In this document: one piece after another, positions 32,251 through 40,559 of the stretch | Numbering within the stretch: position 1 is the stretch's first letter | Layout: each line of letters opens with the position of its first letter | Origin: Streptomyces roseifaciens | GTDB lineage: Bacteria; Actinomycetota; Actinomycetes; Streptomycetales; Streptomycetaceae | NCBI RefSeq assembly: GCF_001445655.1 | Contig: NZ_LNBE01000004.1 | Location: 1,674,001 to 1,738,000 of the forward strand | Direction of reading: 5' to 3' | Length of the DNA stretch: 64,000 nt | Position numbers and translations under genes: made by a program | Notes under the pieces: generated by a model | The model's input: the letters and a program-made list of their open reading frames with translations, nothing else | Database searches by the model: none | Told to the model about the DNA's origin: nothing

Positions 32251-32388
32251 GGACCTCCTCGGCGTAGACCACCCCGGGCCGCCCGTACTGGTCCGCGCTG
32301 GTCCGCACCGACCGGACCGGGCACAGGATGTCGGGTCCGGCAGGGTGCAGCCTTCCTAACGTGAGGGACGTAAAGGAAGGAGACCGAG

Positions 32389-33258
32389 GTGCTGGAGCGG
32401 CTGAACGAGGCCCTGGAACACATCGAGTCGCATCTCGATCAGCGCATCGAGGTGACCGAGCTGGCACGGATCGCGGTGACGTCGGAGTACCACTTCCGCC
32501 GGATGTTCTCCGCGCTGGCGGGGATCCCGCTGTCGGAGTACATCCGGCGCAGGCGGCTCACCGTCGCGGGCGCCGAGGTGCTCGCCGGGGAGCGGACGCT
32601 GCTGGAGATCGCGGTGCGCTACGGCTACGGCTCGGGGGAGGCGTTCGCGCGTGCCTTCCGGGCCGTGCACGGTGTGGGCCCGGGCGAGGCCCGGCGGGCC
32701 GGTGCGGCCCTGAACTCCCAGCCCCGGATGTCCTTCCGCCTCGTCGTCGAAGGGAGCAGCAGCATGCGATACCGGGTCGTGGAGAAGGAACAGTTCCGTG
32801 TGGTCGGCAAGAAGGTCCGGGCCCCGCTGGTCCACGAGGGGGTGAACCCGGCGATCGCCGGCTTCATCCGGGGCATCGACCAGGAGACGATACGGCGCAT
32901 CGCCGCCCTGTCCGACCAGCAGCCGGAGGGCATCGTAGGAGTGAGCGACGACCTGGACCCGAGCCGGGCGGAGGGCACCGAACTCGACTACTACCACGGT
33001 GTGGTGACCGGATCCGACGCCGTCCCCGAGGACATGGACGCACTCGCCGTCCCGGCCGGCACATGGGCCGTCTTCGAGAGCTCCGGGCCGTTCCCGCAGG
33101 CGCTCCAGCACCTGTGGCGGGACGTCTTCACCCAGTGGTTCCCGTCCAACCCCTACCGCAGCCGCCCCGGCCCCGAAATCCTCCGCACCCGCCTGTCCCA
33201 GGACGCGGCACGGGCGGACGCGGAACTCTGGATCCCGGTGGAGCGGACCGAGGCCTGA
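32389..33258 (+). CDS. AraC family regulator with GyrI-like domain
   Basis: A 289-aa protein with an N-terminal AraC DNA-binding domain (LNEALEHIESHLDQRIEVTELARIA, with the second helix-turn-helix at LLEIAVRYGYGSGEAFARAFRAVHG) and a C-terminal GyrI-like/effector-binding domain (about residues 125-289, RYRVVEKEQFRVVGKKVRAPL), as in the Rob/BmrR/TipA style of multidrug sensing. GTG 32389 has AAGGAG upstream. It probably senses a small hydrophobic compound. A strong hairpin lies at its 3' end. Confidence 0.92.
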   Translation: MLERLNEALEHIESHLDQRIEVTELARIAVTSEYHFRRMFSALAGIPLSEYIRRRRLTVAGAEVLAGERTLLEIAVRYGYGSGEAFARAFRAVHGVGPGEARRAGAALNSQPRMSFRLVVEGSSSMRYRVVEKEQFRVVGKKVRAPLVHEGVNPAIAGFIRGIDQETIRRIAALSDQQPEGIVGVSDDLDPSRAEGTELDYYHGVVTGSDAVPEDMDALAVPAGTWAVFESSGPFPQALQHLWRDVFTQWFPSNPYRSRPGPEILRTRLSQDAARADAELWIPVERTEA

Positions 33259-33274
33259 GGGCTGGCTTGAACGG

Positions 33275-33307
33275 CGGCGTGCGGCGGCCCCGAGCCGCCG
33301 CACGCCG
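33275..33307. terminator. Bidirectional terminator
   Basis: Perfect 13-bp stem (33275-33287 with 33295-33307) with a 7-nt loop CCCCGAG, between the convergent AraC-GyrI gene and the VWA gene. No T-tract. Confidence 0.8.
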
Positions 33308-33355
33308 GACGCCGGATGCCCGGACGCAAAGCGACCGCGCGGCGGGCCCGGCCGG

Positions 33356-34111
33356 TCAGGGCAGGATGCCCGCGGCCCGCGCGCTGCGCAGCCATACCGG
33401 GAACTCGCTCATCAGCGCTGCGTACAGCTGCGTGTCGGGCAGGGCCCGCGGTGTCCTCCCGGCAGGGAAGAAGCCGGCGTTGTCCACGACGCGCTTCCCC
33501 GGGACGGGCAGGTCGTCCAGCTTCCGCAGGAAGTCGAACTGTGCCCCGTCCGGGTTGCCGAAGCCGATGAACTGCCAGAAGATCGGCAGCCGGGCGGCGG
33601 CGCACAGCAAACGTTCGGCAGCGCCCCGGGAGCTGGGGGCGCCGTCGGTCTGGAAGAGCACCAGGGCGGGGTCGGTGGCACCCGAGGCGGTGTAGTGGTC
33701 GATGACCGCCTGCATGGCCAGGTGGTAGTTGGTGCGGCCCATGCGCCCGTAGCCGGAGTGCAGGGTGCTGATGCGGCCCTCGTAGTCGCCGAGGCCGAAC
33801 TCGGCGATGCCGTCGATGCCGGTGGAGAAGAAGACGACGGGCACGACGCCGTCGTCGTCGAAGTGCGCTGCCAACCCCAGGGCCTGCTCCGCCAGATGCT
33901 GGACGGTGCCGTCCTTGAAGTGCCTGCTCATGCTTCCGGACCGGTCCAGGACGAGGTACACGGCGGCGCGCTGCCCCGACAGGCCGCTCGCCTCCAGTGA
34001 CACTTGCGCGGACTTGTACAGGTCGACGAGACGAGGGGCGGCCGCCTGGACCTTCTCCAAACTGATGGCCGAGGTGGCCGGGCGGGGCCGCTTGATGTAG
34101 TCGATGGCCAT
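33356..34111 (-). CDS. VWA-domain protein (TerF-like)
   Basis: A 251-aa cytoplasmic protein dominated by a von Willebrand A domain. The MIDAS metal site is seen in VYLVLDRSGSMSRHF, with the Thr in MGRTNYHLAM and the Asp in LVLFQTDGAPSS. The short N-terminus (VQAAAPRLVDLYKSAQVSL) is typical of the tellurium-resistance-associated VWA proteins of Streptomyces, which are linked to stress responses and phage-related defence but whose biochemical role is unclear. ATG 34111 has GGGAGAG upstream. It is divergent from the broken XRE regulator. Confidence 0.88.
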   Translation of the reverse strand: MAIDYIKRPRPATSAISLEKVQAAAPRLVDLYKSAQVSLEASGLSGQRAAVYLVLDRSGSMSRHFKDGTVQHLAEQALGLAAHFDDDGVVPVVFFSTGIDGIAEFGLGDYEGRISTLHSGYGRMGRTNYHLAMQAVIDHYTASGATDPALVLFQTDGAPSSRGAAERLLCAAARLPIFWQFIGFGNPDGAQFDFLRKLDDLPVPGKRVVDNAGFFPAGRTPRALPDTQLYAALMSEFPVWLRSARAAGILP

Positions 34112-34294
34112 ACGTCTCTCCCGTCGATCGCGTGCAGCAGGACGTCTGCACGGTACGCCGCCGCGCGCTGCCTCCGGGCGGTTGATTCCCGGCCCCGGAA
34201 GGCCACCACCCACCACGCGCATCCGGCGACCCCTGCCCGTCGATGTCGGCTGCCCGTACGCTGCCCGTACACGTCGGCGTACGGAGGCGGTTCG

Positions 34295-35297
34295 GTGGAC
34301 ACCCTGGACTTTCCTGCAGAGGTGAGCACTGGCGAACGGATCCGGATTCTCAGGGAATCCCGCGGGATGAGCCGCGAAGTCCTCGCAGGCCTGTGCGCCC
34401 GGAAGGCGGACTGGCTCAAGAAGATCGAGAAGGGGGAGCGGGAGCTCAATTCGCACTCGCTCCTGCTCAGGCTGGCTGCCGCTCTGCAGATCCCCGACCT
34501 GTCGATCCTGACCGGCGGTACTCCTGAGGTCGTCCAGCCGGTCCCTCTGGGACGATTCGACCACCCCACTATGCCTGCCATCTGGGGCGCCGTGATGAGC
34601 CGCAGTCTCGCGCCGCTGAGCACCGCAGTCGACGTGCAGGGCCTGCAGGGCCGGGTGGAGCAGACTTGGCGTCTGTGGCACACGTCCGGACGCAACCGCA
34701 CAGAAGTAGGAGCACTCCTCCCCGCGCTCATCCGGGACGCCGAAACCGCTGCCCGCACTCTGGAAGGGGCACAACGACGAACCGCTCTCGTCGCCCTCTC
34801 CGACGTGTACCGGCTGACCGGACAGGCGACGGCCTACGTGGCGCCGGCCGAACTCGCCTGGGTCGTCGCCGACCGGGCTCTGGCCGCAGCTCAGCGGGCG
34901 GATGACCCTGCCGCCATCGCCGCCGCGGCGTGGAACATGGGCAACATTCTCCGTGAGGCACGGTATTCGGACGGGCCAATGTGGATTTCCACGCCGTTTC
35001 CGTGGCCATGGACCTTCGGGCGTCCGGGGAAGCACTGTCGTTGGCGGATGACATCGACCCCGATGTGATGCCGTCTATGGAGCGGCGTGCCCGCCTATGG
35101 GTGGAAGTGGCTCGCGGGCACCTCCTGCGCGGTGACCGGACAGCGGCTCTGCACGTCATGAAGCTCGCCCACGGGATCGCCTCCGGGACGGTGGCGTACA
35201 CCCCGTCCGCCCGCGGCATTGCGGCAGACCTGTGGCGTACGGCGCCACGTGCTCTGCGCGGTGAGGCGGGCCGCTTGGCTCTCCGCGACCGCCTACC
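34295..35297 (+). pseudogene. XRE-family regulator with out-of-frame internal deletion
   Basis: The N-terminal part from GTG 34295 (GGAGG 7 nt upstream) has a clear helix-turn-helix (GERIRILRESRGMSREVLAGL) and a long helical repeat region to about ILREARYSD. The frame then shifts. The expected C-terminal part, starting NVDFHAVSVAMDL and continuing ERRARLWVEVARGHLLRGD, is found in another frame from about 34978. In the intact family as I remember it, some 70-80 residues lie between these parts. An internal deletion near 34970 that removed them and broke the frame is the simplest reading. The truncated frame ends at 35068 and may still make a DNA-binding fragment. Confidence 0.7.
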
Positions 35298-35544
35298 GTG
35301 CCCACCCGGCATTCCCCCCTCGCACCCGGCCCGCTTACCAACCCGCCCGGCGCCGCTCCCTGCTGCGCGGTGGGCGCGCGCATCGTGGACCAGTACGCCG
35401 AGGCGTGGGCAAGAGGCGAGCGGGACGCCTACCGGCTCGGGCGGTCGTTGGCAGTGGCGCACCGCCGGTGGCCGGGCCACGGTGAACCGGGCAGGTGGGG
35501 GCGGCGCGGCTTGACCGGCACCGATGCTCGGCGGGCCGGGCGCC
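35298..35544. other. Gene-poor remnant region
   Basis: About 250 bp between the broken regulator and nnaR. A short frame contains a helix-like stretch (IVDQYAEAWARGERDAYRLG) with streptomycete codon use, so it may be a relic of a gene, but no start, ribosome-binding site or family match can be supported. Confidence 0.35.
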
Positions 35545-36696
35545 TCACCCCTCCACCGCCAGCCGGTACCCCCTCTTCGGGACCGTCCTGATCAGGCTCG
35601 CGTGGGGCCCCAGTGCGCTGCGCAGGCGGCCCACCGCCGCTTCGACCGCGTGTTCGTCCGTCTGGCCGGCGTCCCAGACGCGGCGCAGGAGTTCGCCCCG
35701 GCTGAGGACCCAGCCGGGGCGTTCGGCGAGGGTGCGGAGGATCGCGGCGGGGAGCGGGGGGAGCCAGAGGGCGTCGTCGTCGGCTATGAGGGCGTTGCCC
35801 TGGAGGACGAGGGGGCGGGGGCCGTTGCGGAGGGTGCGGCGGTCGCGGGTGGGGAGGATCTGGGTGAGGGTGCGGACGAGGGCGCCGAGGCGGCCGCGTT
35901 CGGGCTGGACGGTGGGGACGCCGGCGTCCTCCAGGGGGCGGGCGCACACGGAGCCGACGCACACGGGCAGGACGGGGCCCCGGAGGGCGTCGAGGACCCG
36001 CGCGGACAGGCCGGCCTCGCGCGCGCAGGCCAGGAAGAAGTCGATGGCCGGTGCGCTGGTGAAGGTGAGGGCGTGGACTTCGCGGCGTACGGTCTGCTCG
36101 ACGAGGCGCCGGGCGGCGCCCGGGTCCTCGGGCTGCGTCCAGCGGTAGACCGGCACTTCGATGACCTCGGCCCCGCGCCCGCGCAGGGCGTCCGCGAAGC
36201 CCGGGAGGGGCGCGCCGTGCTCCTGGACGGCGATGCGGCGGCCGGCGAGGTCGCGGGCGAGGAGCCAGGCGAGGAGTTCGTCGCACGCTTCGGAGCCGGG
36301 CGAGTAGGCCTCGGCCAGGCCGCTGGCGCGTACGGCGCCGGTCGCCTTGGGGCCCCGGCTGAGGACTTCCGCGCCCCGGCAGGCCCCGGCCAGCCCGGCG
36401 CCGTGCCCCCAGCCTTCGGCGGCGCTCATCCAGCCGCGCCAGCCGACGCCGGTGGTGGCGACGACGTAGTCGAGGGGGCCGGTGAGGCAGCGTTCGGTGG
36501 CGCGGCGCAGGGCCACGTCGTCGTCGAGCGGGACGATCCGCATCGTGGGCGCTTCGACGACGCGGGCGCCCCTGCGCCGGAGCAGGGCCGTGAGTTCGTC
36601 GCGCCGCCGGTCGGCGGTGACGCCGACGACGTAGCCGAGGAGCGGGCCGGGGACGGGGGGTGTGCGGGGAGAGGTGCCGGTTCCCATGCTGCGCAT
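35545..36696 (-). CDS. nnaR: NnaR-type regulator of nitrate/nitrite assimilation
   Basis: A 383-aa protein in two parts: a uroporphyrinogen-III synthase (HemD)-like domain (about residues 15-275; LLGYVVGVTADRRRDELTALL, VVATTGVGWRGW, HALTFTSAPAIDFF) and a C-terminal OmpR-type winged helix (LPPAILRTLAERPGWVLSRGELLRRVW to VRTVPKRGYRL-like end). This architecture is that of NnaR of S. coelicolor, which acts with GlnR on nitrite and nitrate genes. It is divergent from the nitrate reductase gene, fitting this role. A second in-frame ATG lies at 36687. Siroheme-pathway sensing through the HemD fold is an attractive inference. Confidence 0.9.
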   Translation of the reverse strand: MRSMGTGTSPRTPPVPGPLLGYVVGVTADRRRDELTALLRRRGARVVEAPTMRIVPLDDDVALRRATERCLTGPLDYVVATTGVGWRGWMSAAEGWGHGAGLAGACRGAEVLSRGPKATGAVRASGLAEAYSPGSEACDELLAWLLARDLAGRRIAVQEHGAPLPGFADALRGRGAEVIEVPVYRWTQPEDPGAARRLVEQTVRREVHALTFTSAPAIDFFLACAREAGLSARVLDALRGPVLPVCVGSVCARPLEDAGVPTVQPERGRLGALVRTLTQILPTRDRRTLRNGPRPLVLQGNALIADDDALWLPPLPAAILRTLAERPGWVLSRGELLRRVWDAGQTDEHAVEAAVGRLRSALGPHASLIRTVPKRGYRLAVEG

Positions 36697-36710
36697 GTTC
36701 GGGCGACGGG

Positions 36711-36737
36711 GTTTCGGGGTCGTTGCGGGCCCGTCAC
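36711..36737. promoter_or_regulatory. GlnR-like box 1
   Basis: GTTTC-n6-GTTGC-n6-GTCAC; on the minus strand GTGAC-n6-GCAAC-n6-GAAAC. The 5-mers and the exact 11-bp period fit the GlnR box (gTnAC-n6-GaAAC). It lies 15-41 bp upstream of nnaR in the divergent region with nasA. Confidence 0.55.
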
Positions 36738-36818
36738 GCAGGGGTAAGGGAAGGCGTCCGGCAGGTTACGGCGCATGTCGTACGCCCGACGCCGCCTGCC
36801 CGGCCGTGTGAACGGCAT

Positions 36819-36856
36819 GTACCGCACGGGCAACATCGCCGACGCGGAGGCGTAAC
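36819..36856. promoter_or_regulatory. GlnR-like box 2
   Basis: GTACC-n6-GCAAC-n6-GACGC-n6-GTAAC, four 5-mers at an 11-bp period, ending 23 bp upstream of the nitrate reductase ATG. Two of the four 5-mers match the GlnR pattern well and two weakly, so it is less certain than box 1. Confidence 0.35.
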
Positions 36857-36879
36857 GCCCCGGCGTGATCCTCGGTGCC

Positions 36880-39063
36880 ATGACGACGACCGGCACCGAT
36901 CCCGCCAGGGCCACCGACAGCCACTGCCCGTACTGCGCCCTGCAGTGCGGCATGCGGCTGCGCCCGCTCCCGGCCGGCGGCCCGGAGCCGGTCGAGGTCC
37001 TGGAGCGGCCGGACTTCCCCGTCAACCTCGGCGCCCTGTGCGGCAAGGGCCGCGCGGCCGCGGCCGTGCTGCGCCCCGGCGCCCGGCTCACCGGGCCCCT
37101 GGTCCGTGCCGCCCGGGGCGGCCCGCTGCGCCCGGCCTCCTGGGAGGAGGCCCTCGACCGGGTGGCCGCCGGTCTCAGGGCGGCCCGGCAGCAGTACGGG
37201 CGGGACGCCGTCGGCGTCTTCGGCGGCGGCGGGCTGACGAACGAGAAGGCGTACCTGCTGGGCAAGTTCGCGCGGGTCGCCCTGCGCACCGCGAACATCG
37301 ACTACAACGGCCGCTTCTGCATGTCGTCCGCGGCGGCCGCGCACCGGCGGGCGTTCGGCATCGACCGCGGCCTGCCGTTCCCCATGGCGGACATCGCCCG
37401 TACGGACTGCGTGATCCTGGTCGGCGCGAACCCGGCGGAGACGATGCCGCCGGCGCTGAGCTACTTCCGCGAGCTGCGCGAGAACGGTGGCCGGCTGATC
37501 GTCGTCGACCCGCGCCGCACGCGCACCGCCGAGCAGGCCGACCTGCACCTGCAGCCGCTCCCCGGCACGGATCTCGCGCTCGCGCTCGGGCTGCTGCACC
37601 TGCTGATCGCCGACGGTCACCTGGACGAGGACTTCATCGCGCGCCGCACGACGGGCTTCGCGCAGGCCCGCGCCGCCGCCATGGCGCACTGGCCGGAGCG
37701 CGTGGAGCGGCTGACGGGCGTGCCCGTGGCGCAACTGTCCGCGGCGGCCGCGCTGTTCGGCGGGGCCGGGCAGGGCATGGTGCTGACCGCGCGCGGTCCC
37801 GAGCAGCAGAGCAAGGGCACGGACACGGTCAGCGCCTGGATCAACCTGTGCCTGGCGGCCGGCAAGGCGGGGCGCCCCGGTTCCGGCTACGGCTGCCTCA
37901 CCGGCCAGGGCAACGGCCAAGGCGGCCGGGAACACGGCCAGAAGGCGGACCAGCTGCCCGGCTACCGCTCCATCACCGACCCCGCCGCCCGCGCCCACGT
38001 GGCCGCGGTGTGGGGCGTCGACCCCGGCGCCCTGCCCGGGCCGGGGCGCAGCGCGTACGAGCTCCTCGACGTCCTCGGCCGCGACGGCGGCGTCCGCGCG
38101 CTGCTGCTCATGGGCTCGAACCCCGTGGTCTCGGCACCCCGCGCCGCCCACGTGACCGAACGGATCCGCGCGCTGGACTTCCTCGCCGTGAGCGACGTGG
38201 TCCTCTCCGAGACGGCCCGGCTCGCCGACGTGGTCCTGCCCGCCACCCAGTGGGCCGAGGAGACCGGCACGACCACGAACCTGGAGGGGCGGGTGATCCT
38301 GCGCCGCAAGGCCGTCGACGCCCCGGAGGGCGTCCGCAGCGACCTCGCCGTCCTGCACGGGCTCGCCGCCCGGCTCGGCGTGCCCGAGGGGTTCCCCGAG
38401 GACCCCGAGGAGGTCTTCGAGGAGCTGCGGCGCGCCTCGGCGGGCGGCCAGGCGGACTACGCGGGCATCAGCTACGACCGCATCCGCGACGAGGACGGCG
38501 TCTTCTGGCCGTGCCCCGGCGAGGACCACCCCGGCACGCCCCGCCTCTTCCTGGACCGCTTCGCCACCCCCGACGGGCGGGCGCGGTTCGCCGCGGTGTC
38601 GCACCGGCCCGCCGCCGAGGAGCCCGACGGCGACTACCCGCTGTTCCTGACGACGGGCCGCGTCGTCTCCCAGTACCAGAGCGGCGCCCAGACCCGGCGC
38701 GTCGACGAGCTCAACAAGGCCGCGCCGGGCCCCTTCGTGGAGCTCCACCCCGTCCTCGCCCGCAGGCTCGGGGTCGAGGAGGGCGAGCTGCTGGCCGTCA
38801 GCAGCAGGCGCGGGCGGGCGGTCGCCCCGGCCCGCGTCACCGACACCGTCCGGCCCGACACCGTCTTCATGCCCTTCCATTGGGGCGGCGCGGGCCGCGC
38901 CAACTCGCTGACGAATCCGGCCCTCGACCCCGTCTCGCGCATGCCCGAGTTCAAGGTGTGCGCGGTGCGCGTCGAGCGGGCTTCCGCCGCTTCCGCCGAT
39001 AGCGGCCCCGCCGCCTCCGCCGCCCACGACTCCGCCTCCGCCGCTACGGAGGCGGACCGGTGA
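36880..39063 (+). CDS. nasA: Assimilatory nitrate reductase catalytic subunit
   Basis: A 727-aa molybdopterin oxidoreductase reducing nitrate to nitrite in the cytoplasm (no Tat signal). A [4Fe-4S] site is formed by Cys16, Cys19, Cys23 and Cys54 (CPYCALQCG and GALCGKG). Molybdopterin-binding segments include IDYNGRFCMSSAAAAHRRAFG with a Cys at the Mo-ligand position, LVGANPAETMPP, and the C-terminal molydop-binding domain (LFLTTGRVVSQYQSGAQTRR to FMPFHWGG). ATG 36880 was chosen; a GTG at 36865 adds five residues and neither start has a clear ribosome-binding site. A Ser/Ala tail overlaps the next gene by 4 bp. It is first in the nas-nir operon. Confidence 0.95.
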   Translation: MTTTGTDPARATDSHCPYCALQCGMRLRPLPAGGPEPVEVLERPDFPVNLGALCGKGRAAAAVLRPGARLTGPLVRAARGGPLRPASWEEALDRVAAGLRAARQQYGRDAVGVFGGGGLTNEKAYLLGKFARVALRTANIDYNGRFCMSSAAAAHRRAFGIDRGLPFPMADIARTDCVILVGANPAETMPPALSYFRELRENGGRLIVVDPRRTRTAEQADLHLQPLPGTDLALALGLLHLLIADGHLDEDFIARRTTGFAQARAAAMAHWPERVERLTGVPVAQLSAAAALFGGAGQGMVLTARGPEQQSKGTDTVSAWINLCLAAGKAGRPGSGYGCLTGQGNGQGGREHGQKADQLPGYRSITDPAARAHVAAVWGVDPGALPGPGRSAYELLDVLGRDGGVRALLLMGSNPVVSAPRAAHVTERIRALDFLAVSDVVLSETARLADVVLPATQWAEETGTTTNLEGRVILRRKAVDAPEGVRSDLAVLHGLAARLGVPEGFPEDPEEVFEELRRASAGGQADYAGISYDRIRDEDGVFWPCPGEDHPGTPRLFLDRFATPDGRARFAAVSHRPAAEEPDGDYPLFLTTGRVVSQYQSGAQTRRVDELNKAAPGPFVELHPVLARRLGVEEGELLAVSSRRGRAVAPARVTDTVRPDTVFMPFHWGGAGRANSLTNPALDPVSRMPEFKVCAVRVERASAASADSGPAASAAHDSASAATEADR

Positions 39064-40559
39064 CGCGCCGGATCGCCGTCGTGGGCGCGGGCATGGCCGC
39101 CGCCCGGTTCGCCGACCGGTTCCAGGCCCTCGGCGGGGACGCGGAAGTGACGCTGTACGGAGCCGAGCCCTGCGCCCCGTACAACCGGGCGCTGCTCGCC
39201 GACGCCCTCACGGGGCGTTACGCCGCCGACGACCTCACGCTGCCGTCCGGCGACGCGCGGCTGCGGACGGGCTGCGCGGTGACGGCGCTCGACACCGTCG
39301 CGCACACCCTGCAGCTGGCGGACGGCGCGCACGTCCCCTACGACGAGCTCGTACTGGCCACCGGCGCCGAGCCGGTCCTGCCGCCCGTCGACGGCCTGTG
39401 CGGCACCGACGGCCGGCCGCGGCCCGGGGTGCACGTGCTGCGCACCGCCGCCGACTGCCGCGGCCTGACCGGCGCGGCGGCGCACGCCCGCCGCGCGGTG
39501 GTGATCGGCGGCGGCGTGCTCGGGGTGAGCGCGGCCCGCGCCCTGGCCGCCCGGGGCCTGCCGGTGACGCTCGTCCACCGGGCCGGCCACCTCGTCGAAC
39601 GCGACCTGGACGGCCCGGCGGGCGGGATCCTGCGCCGGGGCCTGACGGAGCTGGGCGTCGAAGTCCTCACGGACAGCGTGGCGGAGGAGGTGCTGACGTC
39701 CATCCCGGAGGCCGTGGCGCAGACGGTCCGGGCGGGCGCCGCGGGCGTCGCGGGTGCCGTGGGCGTCGCGGGTGCCACGGGTGCCACGGGCGCCGCGAGG
39801 CGTACAGGTTGCCCGTCTCCCATTGCCGCCCCCGCCCCCGCCCCCGCCCCCGCTCCCGACCCGCGCCCCGTCACCGCCGTCCGGCTCTCCGACGGCCGCC
39901 TGCTGGACGCCGACATCGTCGTCGCCGCCTGCGGCGTCGTCCCCCGCACCGCGCTCGCCCGCGCCGCCGGGCTCCCCGTCCGCACCGGAGTCGTCGTCGA
40001 CGACCGGCTCTCCTGCGCCCCGGACGCGTACGCGATCGGCGACTGCGCCGAGCACCGCGGCACCGCGCACGGCACGGCCGGCGCCGCCTGGGACCAGGCC
40101 GACGTGCTGGCCGCCCGGCTCTCCGGCGCCGCCCCGGACGCCGTGTACCCGGGCTCGCGCCCGTACACCCGGCTGACGGCCGGGCCGCTGGCGTACGCGG
40201 CGTTCGGCGAGACCGGACCCGAGGCGCCGGGGCCCGACATGCCCGGCGTCGACGTCCTGCGGCTCGCCGACGCGACCCGCGGCTCGTACAAGAAGCTCCT
40301 GCTGCGCGGCGACCGGATCGTCGGCGGGATCCTCCTCGGCGACCCGGCGGCGGCCGGCGCCCTGGTCCGCGCCTACGAGCGTGACGAGCCCGTGCCCGGC
40401 GACCCCCTCCACCTGCTCGCGGCACCACCCCTGCAGCTGCCCGCGGCACCGCCCGGGCCCCCCTCCGCGGCACCGCCCCCGCCCCCTTCCACGGCACCGC
40501 ACCCGCCTCTGTCCACCCCACCACTCCCGCCCCTGCCCACGGCCCAAGGAGCCTCCTGA
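39060..40559 (+). CDS. FAD-dependent electron-transfer partner of nitrate reductase
   Basis: A 499-aa pyridine nucleotide-disulfide oxidoreductase-fold protein: IAVVGAGMAAARFADRF (FAD), DELVLATGAEP, AVVIGGGVLGVSAARALAARG (NAD), and YAIGDCAEH. It is the counterpart of the NasB/NirB N-terminal flavoprotein that passes electrons from NAD(P)H to nitrate reductase. Two repeat-rich inserts are unusual: an Ala/Val/Gly run with Thr (GVAGATGATGAA) and an APAPAPAP linker at about residues 225-275, then a Pro-rich tail of about 40 residues. It overlaps nasA by GTGA and nirB by TGATG. Confidence 0.88.
   Translation: MTRRIAVVGAGMAAARFADRFQALGGDAEVTLYGAEPCAPYNRALLADALTGRYAADDLTLPSGDARLRTGCAVTALDTVAHTLQLADGAHVPYDELVLATGAEPVLPPVDGLCGTDGRPRPGVHVLRTAADCRGLTGAAAHARRAVVIGGGVLGVSAARALAARGLPVTLVHRAGHLVERDLDGPAGGILRRGLTELGVEVLTDSVAEEVLTSIPEAVAQTVRAGAAGVAGAVGVAGATGATGAARRTGCPSPIAAPAPAPAPAPDPRPVTAVRLSDGRLLDADIVVAACGVVPRTALARAAGLPVRTGVVVDDRLSCAPDAYAIGDCAEHRGTAHGTAGAAWDQADVLAARLSGAAPDAVYPGSRPYTRLTAGPLAYAAFGETGPEAPGPDMPGVDVLRLADATRGSYKKLLLRGDRIVGGILLGDPAAAGALVRAYERDEPVPGDPLHLLAAPPLQLPAAPPGPPSAAPPPPPSTAPHPPLSTPPLPPLPTAQGAS

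Noticed and set aside
35545..36696. Plain uroporphyrinogen-III synthase (hemD)
   Set aside because: The C-terminal winged helix and the position opposite nitrate reductase point to the NnaR regulator.
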